Positions 1 to 8,305 of a DNA stretch of 64,000 bases are shown piece by piece; the first letter of the stretch is position 1; each line of letters starts with the position of its first letter. The notes below the pieces were generated by a model. The model had not been told where the DNA came from, did not search any database, and worked only from the letters and a program-made list of their open reading frames with translations. The stretch is from an uncultured Bacteroides sp. (lineage in GTDB: Bacteria > Bacteroidota > Bacteroidia > Cytophagales > Cyclobacteriaceae): contig CABHOV010000077.1 in assembly GCA_902168185.1 (NCBI GenBank), forward strand, positions 62,001-126,000. Direction: 5' to 3'. The position numbers were made by a program, and so were the translations under genes.

Positions 1-101
1 CCTTCATCGATGAGATCCTGTATAAAAAAGATTGTACCGGGCAGCATTTGTTCAAGCCGGTTGATGATTTTATCGCTTACTGTGGGTCCTTTCCGCTTCA
101 T
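1..101 (-). CDS. Partial CDS, possibly DUF6088/AbiEi-like N-terminus
   Basis: An open frame starts with ATG at position 101 and runs leftwards off the window without a stop, giving 33 residues that begin MKRKGPTVSDKIINRL and continue through LPGTIFFIQDLIDE. The pattern of a short charged helix followed by (L)PxGxxFxxxDL resembles the start of DUF6088 / AbiEi-type winged-helix proteins, which are often antitoxins or transcriptional regulators. That assignment is from memory of the family pattern only, and the rest of the gene is outside the window. It is divergent from the CGNR regulator, with a 256-bp spacer. Confidence 0.45.
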   Translation of the reverse strand, partial: MKRKGPTVSDKIINRLEQMLPGTIFFIQDLIDE

Positions 102-273
102 TGTCACAAAATCTACTAAGTTTTATTAATAAGTACAATAAATATTGTCACAAATTTATATAATAATTGTGAATATATGTATTAATACCTACAGCGGCAG
201 ACCTATAGCCACAGTCAAATGTAGGCTGTGCGCGCAATCAATGGCTAACAGAAGAAAAGCTTTCAATATTTTT

Positions 274-343
274 TTTACCATCTAAAAGTGTTTTACAGGT
301 GAAAATATACTTTACCTTTAATGCGCTTTTAGATGGTAAAGTA
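274..343. promoter_or_regulatory. Inverted-repeat operator upstream of CGNR regulator
   Basis: TTTACCATCTAAAAG (274-288) is repeated as its exact reverse complement at 326-340, a perfect 15-bp inverted repeat with a 37-bp spacer. A further half-site TACTTTACC (308-316) pairs with GGTAAAGTA (335-343). The right arm ends 15 bp before the ATG of the regulator, so a bound protein would block its expression. Autoregulation by the adjacent CGNR protein is the simplest reading (inference). Confidence 0.6.
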
Positions 344-357
344 GTTTATACACTATT

Positions 358-969
358 ATGACGAGAACGCTCGAAAATCTTCAGCTGAACGGGGGATGTC
401 TTGCATTTAATTTCATTAATACGGTGAATACGCGAAAGCCTGCACCAGAATTTGAATATCTGAAGACATTCGAAGATTTCCTCAAGTGGTCAGCAAAGGC
501 AGGGGCGCTTCCCGGAAAAAGATTACAGGCAATCCGCAAATATACCACTGCAAAACCGAAGGTCGCTTCAGCGCAGCTTGGTGATGTTATTGAAGTGCGC
601 GAAAATCTATACCAGCTTTTTTCAGCCATCGCCGCAGGTAAATCACCCGATGAAACGGTGGTGAACGCATTCAACGAACGGCTTTCAATTGCTTTTCAAA
701 AGATCGTCATACACGTTAACGCCAGCACGACTGTGGTTCAATTTAACAGCGATGAAGTGTCTGTCGAGGAGCCATTGAATATTATTATAAAGTCTGCTTT
801 TGATATCCTGACCGGTAAGGACTTTCACCGGATAAAAGAGTGTCCACGTTGCGCATGGATTTTTTTGGACACCTCCAAGAATGGCGCACGCCGGTGGTGT
901 GATATGAAGATATGCGGCAGCCGCGAAAAAGCACTCGAATACTATCACCGAAAAACAAAAAACTCCTGA
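358..969 (+). CDS. ABATE / CGNR zinc-finger transcriptional regulator
   Basis: A 203-residue protein of the ABATE-domain plus CGNR zinc-finger family (COG5516). The N-terminal half (residues about 1-140, beginning with LNGGCLAFNFINTVNTR) is the putative ligand-binding ABATE domain. The C-terminal zinc finger reads CPRCAWIFLDTSKNGARRWC, then DMKICGSR, so four cysteines are present, but the name-giving CGNR is CGSR here. Family members are presumed DNA-binding regulators. ATG at 358 directly follows a strong inverted repeat that is probably its operator. The stop lies only 6 bp before the next frame, suggesting co-transcription with the downstream propeller lipoprotein. Confidence 0.85.
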   Translation: MTRTLENLQLNGGCLAFNFINTVNTRKPAPEFEYLKTFEDFLKWSAKAGALPGKRLQAIRKYTTAKPKVASAQLGDVIEVRENLYQLFSAIAAGKSPDETVVNAFNERLSIAFQKIVIHVNASTTVVQFNSDEVSVEEPLNIIIKSAFDILTGKDFHRIKECPRCAWIFLDTSKNGARRWCDMKICGSREKALEYYHRKTKNS

Positions 970-993
970 TCACATATGATTTTACAGGGGTCC

Positions 994-1890
994 ATGAGAA
1001 CTATTCTTCTTTTTACGATCGCCATCGTAACCACTCAATGCACCCTCAAACGGAAGCCTGCAACTTCCTTTCTTTACCCCGAACCCCAACCTGATTCTGT
1101 CGTTATACCTTTTCTGCCGGGCATTGTAAACGGAGACTCGCTCGATTTTAATGCAGCCTTCTCTCCGGACGGGAAGCATTTTTACTTCTCCAGATCAAAC
1201 CAGGGAAAGTGGATGATATATATAACTGAACGAAATGAAAGCACATGGAGCAAACCCGTACTGGCACCCTTTACGGAGAAGGAATATTCACAGGCTGACC
1301 CTTTTTTTACCAGTGATGGAACCCTATACTATATATCCAACAGACCACGACATACCCGCGATACTGTTCCGGATTATGATATCTGGTTTATTCGTCCACA
1401 GGGCGATGGTTCATGGACGGCCCCTGAAAATCTCGAAGCTATAAACTCGGATAGTACCGAATACTATGTCTCCCTTTCTGCCAACGGAAATATATACTTC
1501 GCATCCAATCGTATGGGGACATCAGGATCACACGATATCTATGTAAGCAGGTATATCAATGGACTTTACACCACACCGGAAAACCTGGGACCGGCCATCA
1601 ACTCCAAACAGATGGAACACGATCCCATGATTTCACCGGACGAACAGTATCTGATTTTCACTTCCGTTGACAGGGCTGATTCATACGGTAGTGGCGATCT
1701 TTACTATACATCTCGTAAAAGTGATGGCTCTTGGGCGCCGGCCAGGAACATGGGTAACAAGTTCAATACCGAGAGCTACGAGTATTGCACATACCTCACA
1801 CCGGACAATCAATACGTTTTTTTTAGCACGGCCTATGATGTGAAGTGGATCTCTGCCCGGTATCTACCCTGGAACATACATTTGAAGTGA
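994..1890 (+). CDS. Exported PD40/TolB-like beta-propeller protein
   Basis: About 298 residues from the ATG at 994. An earlier in-frame ATG at 976 is possible, but the 994 start gives a compact signal peptide (MRTILLFTIAIVTTQC) with a cysteine, although Q before the Cys makes a poor lipobox. The body has repeated blades of the WD40-like PD40 type: FSPDGKHFYFSR, FTSDGTLYYISN, LSANGNIYFASN, ISPDEQYLIFTS and LTPDNQYVFFST. Such proteins occur in the periplasm or outer membrane of Bacteroidota as binding or sensing scaffolds; no enzymatic residue is evident. It almost abuts the CGNR regulator gene and may be its regulatory partner or target. Confidence 0.75.
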   Translation: MRTILLFTIAIVTTQCTLKRKPATSFLYPEPQPDSVVIPFLPGIVNGDSLDFNAAFSPDGKHFYFSRSNQGKWMIYITERNESTWSKPVLAPFTEKEYSQADPFFTSDGTLYYISNRPRHTRDTVPDYDIWFIRPQGDGSWTAPENLEAINSDSTEYYVSLSANGNIYFASNRMGTSGSHDIYVSRYINGLYTTPENLGPAINSKQMEHDPMISPDEQYLIFTSVDRADSYGSGDLYYTSRKSDGSWAPARNMGNKFNTESYEYCTYLTPDNQYVFFSTAYDVKWISARYLPWNIHLK

Positions 1891-1970
1891 CGAAGAAAAC
1901 TATATAGCGGACCGAACCTAGATATAGATATAAATCTAATGTTGTTGTCTTTCGTAAATAAAGGTGAGAA

Positions 1971-2840
1971 ATGCAGAAGAAATTTAACCTGAAATCTTTT
2001 AATCTTTACGAGTTTCTAAAACATCAGAATACACACAGCTTTAGTCTACCATTTTTCTTAGCCGATCGGCATACCTATAAAAACGCTCACGTCAATTTTC
2101 CATTCCGAACGTTTTCGTATGGTATAGGGATTACCTATACCGGTAAAGGGGATGTGTTTAAGATTGGCAGCACCGACTATTCCTTAAAAGCGAGATCCCT
2201 CACTACGGTTGGACCGGGTATGGTTTGTCAATGGGCTGGAAACTATACGGCGGAACACGATACAGTATATTTTACAGAAGAGTTGTTTGAAGGTATAAAG
2301 GCAAAGTCTTTCCTGCACGCGTTGCCTTTCTTTTTTCACGGCGGCAATCATGTGATCCAGTTGACAGACGAACAGGTAAAAAAGATACGATCGCTGTTTG
2401 CCTTGCTCAAAGTATTGCAAGATGAAAAGAATGCTATACCCGGAATCGTGCATGCACTCCTGATGCTGGCGAATACATTTCACTCTGTCCAAAATAACAA
2501 ACCTAAAAAGGAGAGTGCTTCCCGGAGAGAAGTAATTACGCAAGAATTCCGAAAGCTGGTAGCCGACAATTTTATCCAGCATAAAGAAGTAGCATACTAT
2601 GCCAAACACTTAAACATTACACCAAAATACTTGAGTGAAGTATTGCAGTTTGAATTAGGGAAGTCTGCAAAAAACTTCATAGATGAATTTGTGATGATGG
2701 AAGCCAAAAGTCTGTTGAAACAAACAACGATGTCCATACAGGAGATATGTCAATGGCTCGGCTTTGAAGATGCCTCTCATTTTACAAAGTCTTTCAAAAA
2801 GCAGGTCAAGAATACGCCTACCCGGTACCGAAAAGGATAA
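1971..2840 (+). CDS. AraC-family transcriptional regulator
   Basis: 289 residues. The N-terminal 150 residues form a cupin-like sensory domain without a clear metal motif. The C-terminal about 95 residues hold the double helix-turn-helix of the AraC/XylS family (first HTH around YYAKHLNITPKYLSEVLQ, second around SIQEICQWLGFEDASHFTKSF, ending KNTPTRYRK). It precedes the epoxide hydrolase gene on the same strand by 83 bp, a common regulator/enzyme pairing, so it may control that gene. The ligand is unknown. Confidence 0.88.
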   Translation: MQKKFNLKSFNLYEFLKHQNTHSFSLPFFLADRHTYKNAHVNFPFRTFSYGIGITYTGKGDVFKIGSTDYSLKARSLTTVGPGMVCQWAGNYTAEHDTVYFTEELFEGIKAKSFLHALPFFFHGGNHVIQLTDEQVKKIRSLFALLKVLQDEKNAIPGIVHALLMLANTFHSVQNNKPKKESASRREVITQEFRKLVADNFIQHKEVAYYAKHLNITPKYLSEVLQFELGKSAKNFIDEFVMMEAKSLLKQTTMSIQEICQWLGFEDASHFTKSFKKQVKNTPTRYRKG

Positions 2841-2923
2841 ATATACCTATAGCAGTTGCTTTACAGAAAAAGCGATACCGAAATTTATACCATTTCTCCG
2901 GACATGTGCTCTAACTATATAGG

Positions 2924-4174
2924 GTGTGCATCTATAGTTTTGTTTTTACAAACCCCATAACTAAAAATGCGTATGAACAGTTGTACTCGGTCCTTGTCGT
3001 GCTGCTCATGTTGAACATCACGAATTCTTATTGTCAAACTAAAAAAATATCCCCCATGAAAAACGTAACAGAATTTAAAGTAAATGTGCCTGAGCAAGTA
3101 TTGGATGATTTAAAAAACCGACTACAAAATACGCGGTGGCCAGGTGAAGCCGAAAGTTCCGGCTGGAATTTTGGTACCAGCGAATCTTACCTGCGCGGCC
3201 TGGTTCAATACTGGCTCACCGGTTACGACTGGCGCAAACAAGAATCATTGCTCAATAAGTACCCACAATACGTTGCCGATGTAAAGGGCGTAAAGATTCA
3301 TTTTCAATACATCACAGGAAAAGGTAAAAATCCGAAGCCACTCGTCTTAACGCACGGCTGGCCAGACAGCTATTACCGCTTTCATAAAATCATTCCACTG
3401 CTCACGGAAGGTGAGCAAAGCTTTGATTTGGTGATACCGTCTATTCCTGGATTTGGTTTTTCTGACAAGGTCGCGTTAACCAGCGAGGCAGTTGCTGACC
3501 TGTGGAAAGTGTTAATGACAGAGAACCTCGGCTATGATAAATTTTATGCAGCCGGTGGTGATATAGGCATGGGGGTTAACAAAGCACTTGCTTCAAAATA
3601 TCCTCAAATCGTAGCGGGTGTACATTTCACAGATATAGGGTATCCAATGGGGCAGGAGGATCCGGCTACTATGAGCGAAGCGGAAAAACAATTTGCGCAG
3701 TTCGTACAGCAATGGTGGTATGCAGAGGGAGCCTATGCTATGGTTCATTCCACCAAGCCCCAGTCGTTGGCGTATGGCTTGAATGATTCACCGGCTGCAC
3801 TTGCCGGCTGGATACTAAGCTTCGTTCATAGTGGGGCAACGCCTGATTTACTGGAGCGTTCATTTGGTGATAAAGATGCCTTGCTTACCAACATCATGAT
3901 CTATTGGGTAACACAGACTATTGGAACCTCTGTGAGGATGTATAAAGTCGATGCCACGGCTCAATGGAGTGGTGCTCAACCACTGCAGAAAAGCAACGTG
4001 CCTGCGGGCGTATCGCTTTTCCCGAGAGAAGCACAATTTCCAAAAGAATGGGCCGAGCGTTTTGTGAATGTAACAAGCTACAAGAAGATGAAAGAAGGTG
4101 GACATTTCGCTGCCCTCGAAGTGCCGGATGTCTTTGCAGACGAGCTTCGAAGTTTCTTTTATAGCATTAAATAA
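2924..4174 (+). CDS. Epoxide hydrolase (EHN domain alpha/beta hydrolase)
   Basis: Up to 416 residues. An epoxide hydrolase N-terminal domain (about residues 48-150, FKVNVPEQVLDDLKNRLQNTRWP) precedes an alpha/beta-hydrolase fold. Visible catalytic features are the oxyanion motif HGWPDS (144-149), nucleophile Asp213 in GGDIGMG, and His394 in EGGHFAALE. The family opens epoxides to diols through an alkyl-enzyme ester. The start is uncertain: ATG 2924 gives a long, atypical N-terminus with a hydrophobic stretch ending SYCQ (possible export signal), while ATG 3056 gives MKNVTEFKV, typical of cytosolic members. A TAGTTTTG -7-like element at 2935-2942 would argue against the 2924 start. Confidence 0.88.
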   Translation: MCIYSFVFTNPITKNAYEQLYSVLVVLLMLNITNSYCQTKKISPMKNVTEFKVNVPEQVLDDLKNRLQNTRWPGEAESSGWNFGTSESYLRGLVQYWLTGYDWRKQESLLNKYPQYVADVKGVKIHFQYITGKGKNPKPLVLTHGWPDSYYRFHKIIPLLTEGEQSFDLVIPSIPGFGFSDKVALTSEAVADLWKVLMTENLGYDKFYAAGGDIGMGVNKALASKYPQIVAGVHFTDIGYPMGQEDPATMSEAEKQFAQFVQQWWYAEGAYAMVHSTKPQSLAYGLNDSPAALAGWILSFVHSGATPDLLERSFGDKDALLTNIMIYWVTQTIGTSVRMYKVDATAQWSGAQPLQKSNVPAGVSLFPREAQFPKEWAERFVNVTSYKKMKEGGHFAALEVPDVFADELRSFFYSIK

Positions 4175-4198
4175 CCACAACTAAGAAAGAAGGAAACA

Positions 4199-4236
4199 AA
4201 AAAGAAGTCATGTGCTATAGTACATGACTTCTTTTT
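4199..4236. terminator. Bidirectional intrinsic terminator
   Basis: A 15-bp perfect stem with an 8-base loop: AAGAAGTCATGT (4202-4213) pairs with ACATGACTTCTT (4222-4233), extended by A/T pairs on each side. A-run and T-run flanks suit termination in both directions between the convergent epoxide hydrolase and AraC genes. Confidence 0.85.
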
Positions 4237-4328
4237 AATCGTGCCGAATGCTATTTACCCAAGAAAGAGATCGAGCTGCAAATAAGGAATGTGTATGGGT
4301 AGTATATATATAGCTCTGCCATTTCCAT

Positions 4329-5258
4329 TCAATTAAACGACTGACGAAATTCCAGGGGTGAAAGCTTTGTTTTTGATTTGAAGAGCTTGCTGAAAGACTG
4401 CGAGTGTTCAAAGCCCAAAGCGAAAGCCACTTCACTTACCGAAAGATTGGTGGTCGATAACTTTTCTTTTGCCTTTTCGATAAGTTTATCATGGATGTGC
4501 TGCTGTGCATTTTGCCCGGTGAGGGACCGCAGCATATCACTCAGATAGCTTGGTGAAAGATTTAAATGTTCAGCAAAATACCCGACCGTAGGCAGCCCTT
4601 CTCTTAATGATATTTCATTATTAAAGTAATCGTCAAACAAGTCTTCCAATTTTTGAAGAAGATTGTTGCTGACGGCTTTTCGTGTGATAAACTGGCGTTT
4701 ATAAAATCGATCAGCGTAGTTCAGCAATAACTCTATTTGTGAGACAACAACGGTCTGGCTAAGCGCATCAATCCTGCTGTTCAACTCCGTTTCAATCATT
4801 TTAAAAATGGAAATGACGGTTGCTTTTTCATCATCTGAAAGATGTAGCGCTTCATTGGTGGAGTAGGAGAAGAAGCCATACTGCTTGACAGTTTTTGCCA
4901 ACGGATAACCTAAAAAGAAATCCGGATGAATCAGCAACGTATATTCAGAGCACACAGCGGGCTCGTTATCAAACCTGCCAATGATCTGGCCGGGAGAAGC
5001 AAACAATAATCCGCCTTCATCAAAATCATAATAGCTCTGACCGTATTTTACTTTGCCGCTAAGTTTTGGTTTGTAAGAAATTTTATAAAACCCCAATACA
5101 TGTTGATGAGGGAGTCCGTCAAATTGAACTTGATCATTCAAGCCATTAATTATACCGATGAGCGGATGCTTAGGTTTAGACAAGCCGAATGCCTGGTAAG
5201 CATCTGATAAAGACTCAAACTTGTGCGGGATATTTTCTTCTTTTTTCATCTGCTGCAC
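4329..5258 (-). CDS. AraC-family transcriptional regulator
   Basis: 309 residues with an N-terminal cupin-like sensing domain (contains GLPHQHVLGFYKI and FASPGQIIG) and a C-terminal AraC DNA-binding domain (GYFAEHLNLSPSYLSDML, then SVSEVAFALGFEHSQSFSKLF and LSPLEFRQ). The start is ATG 5258; a second Met lies three codons in. It follows the SDR gene on the same strand after 81 bp and is thus either distal in its operon or separately promoted from the repeat-bearing spacer. This arrangement (short-chain dehydrogenase with an AraC regulator) is very common in Bacteroidota, with substrates usually unknown. Confidence 0.9.
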   Translation of the reverse strand: MQQMKKEENIPHKFESLSDAYQAFGLSKPKHPLIGIINGLNDQVQFDGLPHQHVLGFYKISYKPKLSGKVKYGQSYYDFDEGGLLFASPGQIIGRFDNEPAVCSEYTLLIHPDFFLGYPLAKTVKQYGFFSYSTNEALHLSDDEKATVISIFKMIETELNSRIDALSQTVVVSQIELLLNYADRFYKRQFITRKAVSNNLLQKLEDLFDDYFNNEISLREGLPTVGYFAEHLNLSPSYLSDMLRSLTGQNAQQHIHDKLIEKAKEKLSTTNLSVSEVAFALGFEHSQSFSKLFKSKTKLSPLEFRQSFN

Positions 5259-5266
5259 TTTAAAAC

Positions 5267-5299
5267 GATAACCGATACGATTTTTAAATATCGGTTATC
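5267..5299. promoter_or_regulatory. Inverted repeat GATAACCGATA / TATCGGTTATC
   Basis: A perfect 11-bp inverted repeat (5267-5277 and 5289-5299) with an 11-bp AT-rich centre lies just upstream of the AraC start. The half-site contains GATAAC, which recurs in the repeat upstream of the SDR gene. It could be an operator for the AraC protein or a weak terminator of the SDR gene. Confidence 0.5.
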
Positions 5300-5339
5300 A
5301 TTTTCCCTATATCAAGAGTTCTTATATGTATGCTATAGT

Positions 5340-6188
5340 TTACTTTGGATTGCCCTGCGCTGCATCAGAGACAGATGCCCATTCCTCCCAGGTGGCCAGC
5401 CGCTCATTATAGGCAGCACGTACCCAAGGCAAACATTGGCTGCCTAAAAAGAATCTCAAAGGAGGATGCTCGGCATCAACGATTTTAAAAATGGCCTCCG
5501 GAGTGGCGCTGGGATCGCCACGTTCCATGGTTTTTAAACCTTCGATAAATTGAGCTTTAAATTCAGTATATATATCGAGGCTTGCTGAAGACTTCAAAGA
5601 ATCCGGGCTTCCAAACTCCGTGGCATAGGCTCCGGGTTCTATGATGGTGACCTTGATTCCAAAAGCTTTAACTTCTGCTGCCAGGCTTTCATGAATAGCC
5701 TCGAACGCCCATTTTGAAGAGCTATAGTAACCAATCACCGGTAAGGTTACATGACCGAGGTTACTGGAGGTGCCCAGTATATGTCCGCTGCCTTGCTTTC
5801 TAAGCAGCGGCAATGCGGCCTGGATGACCGCGAGCGCACCGAAAATATTTGTTTCATACATGGCTTTAACATCGTCAGCACTGGCTTCTTCTATCGTGCC
5901 GACCAATGCATAGCCGGCATTGTTAAGGACGACATCAAGCCTTCCGAAATGTGCATGTCCTTGCTCCACCGTGGTCTTCACCTGATCGGGTTTGGTGACA
6001 TCAAGTTCAAGCGTCAAAACACGTTCACCATACTTGTCTTTGAGATCGGAAATACTAGCCAATGTACGTGCTGTAGCAACCACCTTGTCGCCACGCTTAA
6101 GCGCAGCCTCTGTCCAGACACGTCCAAAACCACGGGAAGCTCCCGTGATAAACCATACTTTGTGTGTTCCATTTTGATATGACATCAT
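5340..6188 (-). CDS. Short-chain dehydrogenase/reductase
   Basis: About 282 residues from the double Met at 6185-6188 (MMSYQNGTHKVWFITGA); the frame is open further upstream but that part is not SDR-like. The classical SDR signatures are present: TGASRGFG cofactor-binding loop, NNAGYA, and the catalytic Ser plus YSSSK (YxxxK). It is therefore an NAD(P)-dependent oxidoreductase. The length and the C-terminal extension (after EPGAYATEF) match the common 280-residue SDRs annotated as oxidoreductases. The substrate cannot be read from sequence. It is upstream of the AraC regulator on the same strand and carries a GATAAC-type repeat in its promoter region. Confidence 0.88.
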   Translation of the reverse strand: MMSYQNGTHKVWFITGASRGFGRVWTEAALKRGDKVVATARTLASISDLKDKYGERVLTLELDVTKPDQVKTTVEQGHAHFGRLDVVLNNAGYALVGTIEEASADDVKAMYETNIFGALAVIQAALPLLRKQGSGHILGTSSNLGHVTLPVIGYYSSSKWAFEAIHESLAAEVKAFGIKVTIIEPGAYATEFGSPDSLKSSASLDIYTEFKAQFIEGLKTMERGDPSATPEAIFKIVDAEHPPLRFFLGSQCLPWVRAAYNERLATWEEWASVSDAAQGNPK

Positions 6189-6201
6189 TTTATGTTTTTT
6201 A

Positions 6202-6233
6202 GTGATAACATCACAAATGTGAAAGGTTATCAC
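6202..6233. promoter_or_regulatory. Inverted repeat GTGATAAC / GTTATCAC
   Basis: An 8-bp perfect inverted repeat (6202-6209 and 6226-6233, 16-bp centre) directly upstream of the SDR start. It shares the GATAAC core with the repeat at 5267-5299, suggesting one regulator acts at both places (inference). Confidence 0.4.
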
Positions 6234-6476
6234 GTTGCACCTGTAGCCGAAATCAGGACTTTTGTAGTCGAAATGAGGAAACGTAAATTTGCCGATGAAA
6301 CCAGGTCTGTGATACGCTAGTATTATCAATGCGGGCTATATTTAGGTGTGGATCATCTGGATTACAAATTGAATATCACGTATATACCCGTAAGATGATT
6401 TTTTACAAAGTTTAAAGTAGTTAAATTGATACTTTCACATATGTTACTATATCATTCTAAAGCTTAATCTTTTATT

Positions 6477-7304
6477 ATGTCAACATTGAAGTTCTGTGTT
6501 ATCAGCATTCTTGTGTTCTTCTATACATCGACTATTCCTGCACAAGGACAATCTTCCAGAACAAAAAGAAAAGCAATTATATGCCTTACGTATGACGATG
6601 CCCTGAACTCGCAGTTAGAAAATGCAATTCCTCAACTGGACTCCTTTGGAATGAAGGGTACATTTTTTCTTAACTCCATTCAGGGCTCAACCGATGTTAT
6701 GGGCAAAGGGTCCGAGATATTAGTTAAATGGAAACAGGCTTCAAGCCGCGGTCATGAATTAGGCAATCATACTTTGTTTCATCCTTGCCCGCAAAAACTC
6801 GGGTGGCAAAAGGATATAGCCATTGAGGCCTACACATTTGAGCAATTGTTAAATGAAGTACAGGCAGCGCATCTTTACATTGATCAGCTTGAGGGCAAAC
6901 GTGCTAAAAGAAGTTTTGCGTATCCCTGCAACAATTTTGAAGTTCAGAAAAAGGATTACTCCGAACGCTTGCGTACGTTGGGGTATATCTCATACGCCAG
7001 AGCAGGTGGCGATAACACCAGCATCGTCACTGACTTCAATAGCCTGGATAAGATGAAAGTTCCCAGCTGGCATGTTATGGAAGGCACTACAGGAAGAGAG
7101 TTGATTGCCTACGTTGATGAGGCTATAAAAGCAGGAGGGCTGGGTATATTTCAATTTCACGGCATAGAAGGCCCGTTGTTTCGAATTTCGAACGAGGCGC
7201 ATCTACAACTTTTAAAATACCTGAAAGAAAACCAGGATAAAGTTACGGTTACCACCTTTTCGGATGCCATGAAAATGGTTGAAGGCATGAGCCAGTCAAA
7301 GTAA
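6477..7304 (+). CDS. Exported polysaccharide deacetylase (CE4-like)
   Basis: 275 residues with a signal peptide (MSTLKFCVISILVFFYTSTIPAQGQ). The NodB/CE4 fold is indicated by motif 1 (ICLTYDDALNSQ, with the Asp pair), motif 2 (SRGHELGNHTLFHP, His metal ligands) and the later YPCNN and FQFHGIEG segments that replace the usual motifs 3-5. Members remove N- or O-acetyl groups from glycans, acting in the periplasm or outside. The substrate is unknown. It stands alone, flanked by a 288-bp upstream spacer and the cold-shock gene downstream. Confidence 0.85.
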   Translation: MSTLKFCVISILVFFYTSTIPAQGQSSRTKRKAIICLTYDDALNSQLENAIPQLDSFGMKGTFFLNSIQGSTDVMGKGSEILVKWKQASSRGHELGNHTLFHPCPQKLGWQKDIAIEAYTFEQLLNEVQAAHLYIDQLEGKRAKRSFAYPCNNFEVQKKDYSERLRTLGYISYARAGGDNTSIVTDFNSLDKMKVPSWHVMEGTTGRELIAYVDEAIKAGGLGIFQFHGIEGPLFRISNEAHLQLLKYLKENQDKVTVTTFSDAMKMVEGMSQSK

Positions 7305-7571
7305 AAATTACCGGTATATATAGCGTTGTATCCGAGCTGCCCCGCAGTCCGCCGAAGCTTTTTGCGTATATTATAAAAAGTTGTCGTGATTTCTAAATAT
7401 ATTTTCGTACCTTGCGGAGCATTCAAGAAAATGTGTCTTCAGCGAGTTCCTGCTATTCAGTTCCTGTTGTCCTCACCATTCTGATTTAAAAGTGCACTAC
7501 TTAGCTTCACAATGAGGGTAAATCCTGTTGTGGCCTAATTTTTAGAAATCTTTAATTTAATACAATACATA

Positions 7572-7763
7572 ATGCAAGGAACAGTTAAATTCTTTAATGA
7601 ATCGAAAGGTTTTGGATTCATCACACCATCACACCCAGGCGCAGATATTTTCGTACACATCTCTGGAACTATCGATGACATTCGCGAACGCGATAAAGTC
7701 GAATACGAAGAAGAAAGAGGCAAAAAAGGAATGAACGCCATCAACGTTACCATACTGGACTAA
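7572..7763 (+). CDS. Cold-shock domain protein (CspA family)
   Basis: 63 residues with the cold-shock OB fold: KFFNESKGFGFITP contains RNP-1 (KGFGFI) and DIFVHIS contains RNP-2. These proteins bind single-stranded RNA and DNA and act as RNA chaperones in the cytosol. A long AT-rich leader precedes it; the last 25 bases before the ATG closely resemble those of the second cold-shock gene at 13949. A good intrinsic terminator follows. Confidence 0.95.
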   Translation: MQGTVKFFNESKGFGFITPSHPGADIFVHISGTIDDIRERDKVEYEEERGKKGMNAINVTILD

Positions 7764-7793
7764 TCTGATTTTTTCAGGCTAAATATAAAAATG

Positions 7794-7820
7794 GACCGCA
7801 AATCAGGCGGTCTTTTTTTT
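7794..7820 (+). terminator. Intrinsic terminator of cold-shock gene
   Basis: GACCGC (7794-7799) pairs with GCGGTC (7807-7812), followed by eight T residues. Confidence 0.9.
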
Positions 7821-8305
7821 GCCCTATATTTTCTTGAAAGAGCGTTGGTAATTATCACGAAAGAGAAAAGATAATTCAACGTTATAAATTTACTTTTCAG
7901 CGGCTCGGCAGAAAAAGAGATTTCAAATTCTCGTCTAATTCCTATATATAGACATTAAGTATATAGCTGGCCTCCAAGCTATACTGTATAGTTCTATGAC
8001 ACCTGTATATACAACTGTGCTCGGCTATATTTTCAGCAAAGAGACCACTTTAAAAGTTAACCACGAGAACGGTTCAAAATTCTCGTCAGTTGTAGCCATT
8101 CATCCTGGCCTTCATTGCTATCATAATTCTTGAGTAGCCTCACTCAAAGTCCAGTTACTTTTTTGTATTTTCAAACGGATTCAGTAAGTGTTCAAACTGC
8201 TAAATATATCATGGTAAAAGTTTGAAGCTGATGTGATAACAACGAATTAATAACGTTATACTAGTTGTATTTTCATGGGATAGTGTCGGATCGAAAACTT
8301 GATGG
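7821..8305. other. 485-bp intergenic region before hybrid kinase
   Basis: I see no coding potential. A short hairpin ACGAGAA/TTCTCGT (8063-8069 and 8080-8086) and a related copy of CAAATTCTCGTC near 7925-7936 are the only structures. The kinase promoter must lie here, but no clear -33/-7 pair stands out. Confidence 0.5.

Noticed and set aside
7919-8090. Repeated TTCTCGTC segments in the spacer before the hybrid kinase
   Set aside because: Only 11-12 bp long with mismatches and no regular spacing; not distinguishable from chance.
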